Source: an uncultured Christensenellaceae bacterium (lineage in GTDB: Bacteria > Bacillota > Clostridia > Christensenellales > Borkfalkiaceae). Taken from it: DNA of 64,000 nucleotides. The DNA lies in the NCBI GenBank assembly GCA_910586655.1, contig CAJUIR010000004.1, positions 1 to 64,000 on the forward strand, read 5' to 3'. How positions within the stretch are numbered: the stretch's first letter is position 1; each line of letters opens with the position of its first letter. A program made the position numbers and the translations under genes. Below, piece by piece: positions 59,334-64,000 of this stretch. Under the pieces are notes generated by a model. The model saw nothing but the letters and a program-made list of their open reading frames with translations. It did not search any database and was not told the origin of the DNA.

Positions 59334-60317
59334 ATGAAACATATTCTTATGATCGCGACGGGCGGAACCATCGCGTCCAAAAACAACGGCGCAGGGCTGA
59401 CGCCTGCGCTTACTTCCGAGGAACTTTTGTCTTGCGTTCCCGAAATCGCCGGATTCTGTGACGTTACGACGGTGCAGCCGTTTAATCTCGACAGTACCAA
59501 TATCGGTCCTGCTCACTGGCTGGAAATCGCGCGTCTGATCGAAGAGCATTACGGGTCGTATGACGGATTCGTCGTGACTCACGGGACGGATACCATGGCG
59601 TACACTGCGGCGGCGCTTTCCTATCTCGTGCAGAATTCTCCCAAGCCCGTCGTGCTCACGGGGTCCCAGAAATCTGCGTATCTGCGCGATACCGATGCGC
59701 GCCGCAATCTTGCCGACGCCTTTGCGTTTTGTGCGGACGACGGCGCTTCGGGCGTGCATATCGTCTTCGACGGAAATGTGATTTTGGGTACGCGCGCCAG
59801 AAAAACGCGCACCCACAGTTATAACGCGTTTTCCAGCGTCGATTATCCCGATACCGCCGTGATGCGGGAGGGGAAACCGTTTTACTATCTGAAACACGAA
59901 AAGGGCGAACCGCGCTTTTTCCGCAATCTCAACGGCAGCGTGTTCGTGTTGAAAATGATCCCCGGGTTAAAAGCGGATATATTCGATTATCTCGAAACCA
60001 ACTGCGAGGGATTGATCATCGAATCGTTCGGGGCGGGAGGGCTGCCCGATTACGGGAACGGCGAATTTTACACCCGATTGAAACGGTTTCTTTCGCTGGG
60101 GAAAACGGTCGTATTCACGACGCAGGTCGAACGCGAAGGAAGTTCGCTTGCGACGTACGAAGTCGGACGCAAAATTTTGGAGTGCGGCAGGGTGCTGGAA
60201 GCCCGCTGTATGACGCTCGAAGCGGCGGTTGCCAAACTGATGTGGATCTTATCGTTTGCCGAAGGCGAAGAAATCGAACGGCTGTTTTATGCTCCCGTTT
60301 CCGCAGATATTTACTGA
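59334..60317 (+). CDS. ansA: L-asparaginase (type I-like, cytoplasmic)
   Basis: A 327-residue asparaginase: first active-site motif ATGGTIAS (8-15), second HGTDTMAY (83-90), plus GSQKSAYLRDTDARRNL. No signal peptide, so cytoplasmic, hydrolysing asparagine to aspartate and ammonia. The ATG at 59334 has no strong ribosome binding site. Terminator follows at 60340. Confidence 0.93.
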   Translation: MKHILMIATGGTIASKNNGAGLTPALTSEELLSCVPEIAGFCDVTTVQPFNLDSTNIGPAHWLEIARLIEEHYGSYDGFVVTHGTDTMAYTAAALSYLVQNSPKPVVLTGSQKSAYLRDTDARRNLADAFAFCADDGASGVHIVFDGNVILGTRARKTRTHSYNAFSSVDYPDTAVMREGKPFYYLKHEKGEPRFFRNLNGSVFVLKMIPGLKADIFDYLETNCEGLIIESFGAGGLPDYGNGEFYTRLKRFLSLGKTVVFTTQVEREGSSLATYEVGRKILECGRVLEARCMTLEAAVAKLMWILSFAEGEEIERLFYAPVSADIY

Positions 60318-60339
60318 ATTTTCAAAACTCCGATCAATC

Positions 60340-60371
60340 AAAAACACCGCACGTTTCGTGCGGTGTTTTTT
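60340..60371. terminator. Bidirectional terminator
   Basis: AAAAACACCGCACG / CGTGCGGTGTTTTT, 14-bp stem with 3-nt loop, shared by convergent ansA and the zinc-ribbon gene. Confidence 0.9.
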
Positions 60372-60380
60372 CAATCTTTT

Positions 60381-61688
60381 TTACGCGGGTTTCTTTTTCG
60401 GAATCAATACTTTATAAACGATTGCGAGGATCAAAGAAAGCGCTGCAAATACAAACTCCACAATCACGTAGGCATAGTTGAAGCCTTCTTCCATGCGCAA
60501 TTTATCCGCGCTTACGGACAGGGCCAAAACTGCAAAAATCAAGAATAACACAGAAGCAAACATCAGCAAAACGGAAAGAGCGATTCCGCTGTTCGGTTTT
60601 TGCGAGGAGAGATTGTTAAGACGCGAGCCGATTGCCGCTACGGCGAGCGTAACCGCGGACATTTGAAAAATCATTGCAACAATCGAAAATGCGTAGGGCG
60701 TGCCGATATTATCGACATAACCTTCCGCGTCTGCCAACACGATTCCCCATGCCAGGAAACTTACTTTTCCTTCCTCAAAATTTACCATTGGCAACGTTGC
60801 AAAGATCAAGGTAATACAGATCAATGCAAGCGCGGCTATCGAAAAACAAAGTTGCATCACCGATTGTTTTGTGGCAAGTTCCTTTCCTTTGACTGCTATT
60901 TTCAAAGCAACACAGATCACTAAAAGCGTGACTCCGCATACAATGCCGGCGATCCCTGCGGCGTTCGGAACTGTTTTGATTCCGTCCGCGCGTGCCGCGT
61001 TGAGGCTAACAAGCAGCGCTGCGCCGCAAATGAATGACAGGACTGCTGCAACCGCAAACGGCAAGCAGCCTTTCTCTGTCTTTCCGGACATTTTCATACC
61101 GAAGCGCACTGCCGTAAGGATCGAACACACAAGTGTTGCGACCATCGTCCCGATGGCGATGAGAAGTCCGAATACGGCTTCCATACTGTAAATCGAATAA
61201 GTCATAAATTCGGCGTCCGTCATCGAACTGATTCCGCCGCCCGTTTCTCTGAGTTCTTTCAACTCTTTCCAGACGTCGCCGAAGTAATACCATATTGTCT
61301 GTTCCATATTTCCGAAGGCGTCTTCATATCCCGAGCCTGAAAATTCAGCGCGGATCCCCAACAAAAAAGTACAAACAAGCACGGCGAACACAGCGAGCAT
61401 TGCGCAGATTCCGCCTGCGATTTCCAGACCTTTTTTCCAGTTCATCGGCGCGGTTTGCGCAACGGCGGCGTTTGTGCCGCCCGAAACGACAACTTGTTCG
61501 GATTTTTGTTCGACAATTTGTTGCGTATTTCCTGCGACACGATTTCCGCAGTTGTAACAGAAAATTGAATCTTCGCTGTTTTCAGTTTTGCACGAAGGAC
61601 AGATGATTTTTCCGTCCATCCGTTTTCCGCACTGTTTGCAAAAGTTTGCTTTTTCGGGATTTTCCGTCCCGCAATTTTTACATATCAT
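60381..61688 (-). CDS. Double zinc-ribbon polytopic membrane protein (paralogue 1)
   Basis: A 435-residue protein. N-terminal two zinc ribbons: Cys3/6/17/20 and Cys30/33/44/47. A linker (about 50-80) is followed by about eight or nine hydrophobic helices (from about 86 to the end). It looks like a membrane protein with cytoplasmic zinc ribbons; family not recognised, no catalytic motif. Start at 61688 with GAGGAAAT upstream. The next gene upstream is a clear paralogue with identical Cys spacing. Confidence 0.85.
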   Translation of the reverse strand: MICKNCGTENPEKANFCKQCGKRMDGKIICPSCKTENSEDSIFCYNCGNRVAGNTQQIVEQKSEQVVVSGGTNAAVAQTAPMNWKKGLEIAGGICAMLAVFAVLVCTFLLGIRAEFSGSGYEDAFGNMEQTIWYYFGDVWKELKELRETGGGISSMTDAEFMTYSIYSMEAVFGLLIAIGTMVATLVCSILTAVRFGMKMSGKTEKGCLPFAVAAVLSFICGAALLVSLNAARADGIKTVPNAAGIAGIVCGVTLLVICVALKIAVKGKELATKQSVMQLCFSIAALALICITLIFATLPMVNFEEGKVSFLAWGIVLADAEGYVDNIGTPYAFSIVAMIFQMSAVTLAVAAIGSRLNNLSSQKPNSGIALSVLLMFASVLFLIFAVLALSVSADKLRMEEGFNYAYVIVEFVFAALSLILAIVYKVLIPKKKPA

Positions 61689-61723
61689 TTGATTTCCTCT
61701 TCCGCTGTTTAAAAATTATTTGA

Positions 61724-61757
61724 AAAAATTTGCCCCGAAACCCTCTGGTTTCGGGGC
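61724..61757 (-). terminator. Terminator between the two zinc-ribbon genes
   Basis: GCCCCGAAACC / GGTTTCGGGGC stem, 4-nt loop, T-run on the minus strand. It ends the upstream paralogue. Confidence 0.85.
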
Positions 61758-61765
61758 TCGAATCA

Positions 61766-63001
61766 TCAGTTGGATTCTTTTACTTTCGGCTGTTTCTTTT
61801 CTTTCGTTAAAACTTTGTAGACGATCGCAAGCGTATAGGCAAGTACCGCAAAGACCAATTCCACGATCACGTTGGCGTAACCGAAACTTACCATATCGTC
61901 CAGTTTGTTTTCGCTCGTTTTCATTGCTACGATGGCAAAGATCAGGAACAATGCGGAAAGCACGGTGAAGAAGTCGTTCGATTTAAAACCGCTGTTGGGG
62001 CGATCGGAAACGAGGTTCATCATGCGCGAGCCGATGGCGTAAATTCCTGCGATGACTGCGCCGATCTGAATGAACATCGCAAGCATCGAGAACGCGAACG
62101 GCATTGTGTAATCTTCCATACCGCTGAACATGCCGAGCGAAGTTGCCCAAGCAAGCAGGCTCACGTTTCCGCTTCCGTTCGCGCCGTCCATAATGCAAGC
62201 GGGTTTCGTTGCAAACGCAACCGCTATGGAAAGAAGTACGAGCGCGCCTGCGGTAAACGCAAGTTGCATGACGGAATTTTTGGTGAGGAGATCTTTTCCC
62301 TTTACGGCGATTCTGCTTCCGAGGCATGCGCTGATGAAGATCACGCCGCATACGATACCCGCAACGCCCGCCGCGTTGGGAACAAGCGACGCGCCTTCGC
62401 TTTCCATTGCGTTCATTGCAACGAGCAGCGCCGTGCCGCAAATGAACGAAAGGACTGCGCCGAGCGCGCATTTCAGATAATCTTTCTCCGACTTTTTCGC
62501 CGTTTTCATTCCGAAACGGACTGCCGCAAGGATCGAGAACACAAGCGTTGTGACAATGGTTGCGATCGAAATCAGAAGTCCTAAAATCGCTTCCGTATAA
62601 AGTGCCGCTTTTAACGTCACGTCGGGATCGCCGAGTTCTTCAAGTTGTTTCCAGGCGTCTCCGAAGTAATGCCAGATGTTTTGTTCCTGTGCAACCATAC
62701 CTCCGGAGATCGACACGCGTATTCCCAGTAGGAACGTACACAAAAGGACAACGAACACGCCGACCATCGCGCAGATGCCGCCTGCGAGTTCTACCCATTT
62801 CTTCCATTCGACAGGCGTTTTTTCGGTTTTTGCACCGCTTTGCTGTTCCATGGGTTTTCCGCACGAAACGCAGATTTTCGCGTCCGAGTCGTTTTCGTTT
62901 CCGCAGGAAGGGCAGATGTGTTTTCCGTCCAGACGCGTTCCGCAGTTTTTGCAATAAACAGCGCCTTCGGAATTTTCCGTTTCACAATTTTTACAAATCA
63001 T
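61766..63001 (-). CDS. Double zinc-ribbon polytopic membrane protein (paralogue 2)
   Basis: A 411-residue paralogue of the preceding entry with the same zinc-ribbon spacing (Cys3/6/17/20, 30/33/44/47), then about eight membrane helices; shared segments include WKKWVELAGGICAMVGVFVVLLCTFLLGIR-like (split) TM1 and a KVL-Lys-rich end. I choose the ATG at 63001 (GGAGG 10 nt upstream) over 63025. Possible role: membrane sensor or channel-like; unknown. Confidence 0.85.
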   Translation of the reverse strand: MICKNCETENSEGAVYCKNCGTRLDGKHICPSCGNENDSDAKICVSCGKPMEQQSGAKTEKTPVEWKKWVELAGGICAMVGVFVVLLCTFLLGIRVSISGGMVAQEQNIWHYFGDAWKQLEELGDPDVTLKAALYTEAILGLLISIATIVTTLVFSILAAVRFGMKTAKKSEKDYLKCALGAVLSFICGTALLVAMNAMESEGASLVPNAAGVAGIVCGVIFISACLGSRIAVKGKDLLTKNSVMQLAFTAGALVLLSIAVAFATKPACIMDGANGSGNVSLLAWATSLGMFSGMEDYTMPFAFSMLAMFIQIGAVIAGIYAIGSRMMNLVSDRPNSGFKSNDFFTVLSALFLIFAIVAMKTSENKLDDMVSFGYANVIVELVFAVLAYTLAIVYKVLTKEKKQPKVKESN

Positions 63002-63328
63002 TATTATATTGCCTCCGAAGCACATTCTATCATATTAGGTTTTCCATTTTCAATACCTTTTGAAAAATAAACGCGAACGGTGTCGTTTCATCGTCGGTTC
63101 CGTTCTGTTCGGTCGGTTGATGAAAACATTCATATTTATGCGGAATAATTGCATTTATACATTAAAACTCGCATTTATATCGTATAATCAACAAAATAGT
63201 TTCAAAAAATTTATGTTTTCAAGAGAAAAACCTTGCAAATTCCATATAAATATAGTATGATATTAGATGTGTCATTTTCGGCAAAAACCGAAAAATCACA
63301 CCCGAAAAAGATGGAAAGAGGTCTTTAC
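63002..63328. other. Intergenic region before the protease gene
   Basis: No gene seen. A plus-strand promoter lies at 63233-63261 and the 5' end of the protease mRNA can fold as a hairpin (63268-63300): TGTG...ATTTTCGG with CCGAAAA...CACA. The left half is AT-rich without clear signals. Confidence 0.5.
63233..63261 (+). promoter_or_regulatory. Promoter of the subtilase gene
   Basis: -35 TTGCAA (63233-63238), 17-bp spacer, -10 TATGAT (63256-63261). Confidence 0.7.
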
Positions 63329-64000
63329 ATGAAAAAAATGATCAGAAAAACAATGATGCGAGGTTGCTCGTTTGCCATGGCGGCAATGCTGGCAACGGGT
63401 CTTGCGTTTTTAGACCCCAAAACGGCGCTCGCAAGCGTTACCGCAGGGAAAGTCGGCGGGACGGCGACGCTTACCGACGTTTCGGATCGTTTCAGCACCG
63501 AAGCGCTCCGCTCTCAATACATGAATTCGGATGCGGTCAAGGAAAACGTGTCCGTCAGAAACGAAGAGCGTTGGGTCATTGTTGATTTCGGAGAAACCTG
63601 TCTGTTCGACGACTTCGAAGAAACTTCCTACGTTGAAACGTTTTCCGAATATATGAATACGACGGCGGCGCAGAATCTGAAAGCGCAAATCGAACGTTCT
63701 CACAGCGCGTTTTTAAACCGTCTTTCCGCAAGCGGGGTTTCTTACGAATATAAATATTCTTATACCGCACTCAACAACGGTGTGGCGATCAAAGTAAAAA
63801 ACCGCGACGTTGCAACCGTAAGGTCCATGGGCGAAGTCAAAGAAGTCTATTCTTCCGAGGCGTACGGCGTTCCCACCGTTGCGGTTTCCAACAATGCGAA
63901 CGTCTATACGACGGGAATTTACAATACGAAAGATATCGAACAGAAGGGCGAAGGGATGGTTGCCGCGATTCTGGATACGGGGCTCGATTACACGCACCCC
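63329..64000 (+). CDS. Subtilisin-like serine protease (S8), N-terminal part
   Basis: The first 224 residues of a secreted S8 protease, cut by the window edge. Signal peptide (about 1-36; basic start, hydrophobic core MAAMLATGLAFL, cleavage after ALA), then a propeptide with an I9-like YEYKYSYTALNNGVAIKVKNRD segment (about 141-162) and the start of the catalytic domain VAAILDTGLDYTHP with the catalytic Asp216. His and Ser are beyond the edge. GAAAGAGG precedes the ATG. Long proteins of this type are often cell-wall-anchored proteases. Confidence 0.9.
   Translation, partial: MKKMIRKTMMRGCSFAMAAMLATGLAFLDPKTALASVTAGKVGGTATLTDVSDRFSTEALRSQYMNSDAVKENVSVRNEERWVIVDFGETCLFDDFEETSYVETFSEYMNTTAAQNLKAQIERSHSAFLNRLSASGVSYEYKYSYTALNNGVAIKVKNRDVATVRSMGEVKEVYSSEAYGVPTVAVSNNANVYTTGIYNTKDIEQKGEGMVAAILDTGLDYTHP

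Overview
The window is a chromosomal segment of a spore-forming, Gram-positive anaerobe of the Bacillota (class Clostridia in the broad sense, probably an uncultured gut-type lineage). Reasons: a Clostridia-like 16S rRNA 5' part at the left edge; sporulation-associated genes (spoVT, a spoVB-like flippase, a pdaB-like deacetylase, yyaC, spoIIIJ/yidC, jag, soj/spo0J-like parAB); a GTP-type PEP carboxykinase; a membrane pyrophosphatase; consensus sigma-A promoters with 17-bp spacers; and many GC-rich intrinsic terminators. I cannot name the genus from sequence alone.

Replication origin. From about 12 kb the genes point away in both directions: nearly all genes to the left are on the minus strand and most to the right are on the plus strand. 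The divergence point (11.96-12.30 kb) has an AT-rich tract and about nine DnaA-box-like nonamers, so I call it oriC. Left arm: dnaN, rpmH, rnpA, yidD, yidC, jag, cvpA, two parS sites, ftsH, parA, parB and a 16S rRNA gene. Right arm: rsmG, a SLOG-family gene, then metabolic genes. The usual dnaA neighbour of dnaN is not in the window; gyrB-gyrA lie 38 kb away.

Right arm in order: pckG and hppA (13.6-18.8 kb); a small AT-rich cassette with inverted-repeat ends carrying one flavin-type oxidase gene (18.8-19.7 kb); a DeoR regulator; cysE-cysS-short alaS; rplM-rpsI; a large lipoprotein with a second, C-terminal membrane anchor; a zinc-ribbon/acidic protein; a polysaccharide deacetylase and a two-OB-fold SSB; a pair of perfect inverted DnaA boxes at 31.6 kb; degV; glyS; an XRE regulator; glnS; a duplicated CvpA-like membrane protein and two small winged-helix-like membrane proteins; uvrB-nucleotidase-uvrA-mmcQ-aminotransferase; spoVT-spoVB-mazG-dus; gyrB-gyrA; a divergent pair of an alpha-oxoamine synthase (serine-palmitoyltransferase-like) and a short-chain dehydrogenase; a hemolysin III family gene; cysK; ansA; two paralogous zinc-ribbon membrane proteins; and the start of a subtilisin-like protease running off the right edge.

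Most of the window is housekeeping. The parts that deserve a second look are the dnaA-less origin layout, the inverted-repeat cassette, the DnaA-box cluster at 31.6 kb, the YidC with a large extracytoplasmic insert, the truncated AlaRS, the degenerate GyrA box, a variant SOS-like operator before uvrB, a Shine-Dalgarno-sequestering hairpin before spoVT, and a possible sphingoid-base synthesis pair. I saw no CRISPR array, no prophage, no transposase gene and no recognisable tRNA gene.
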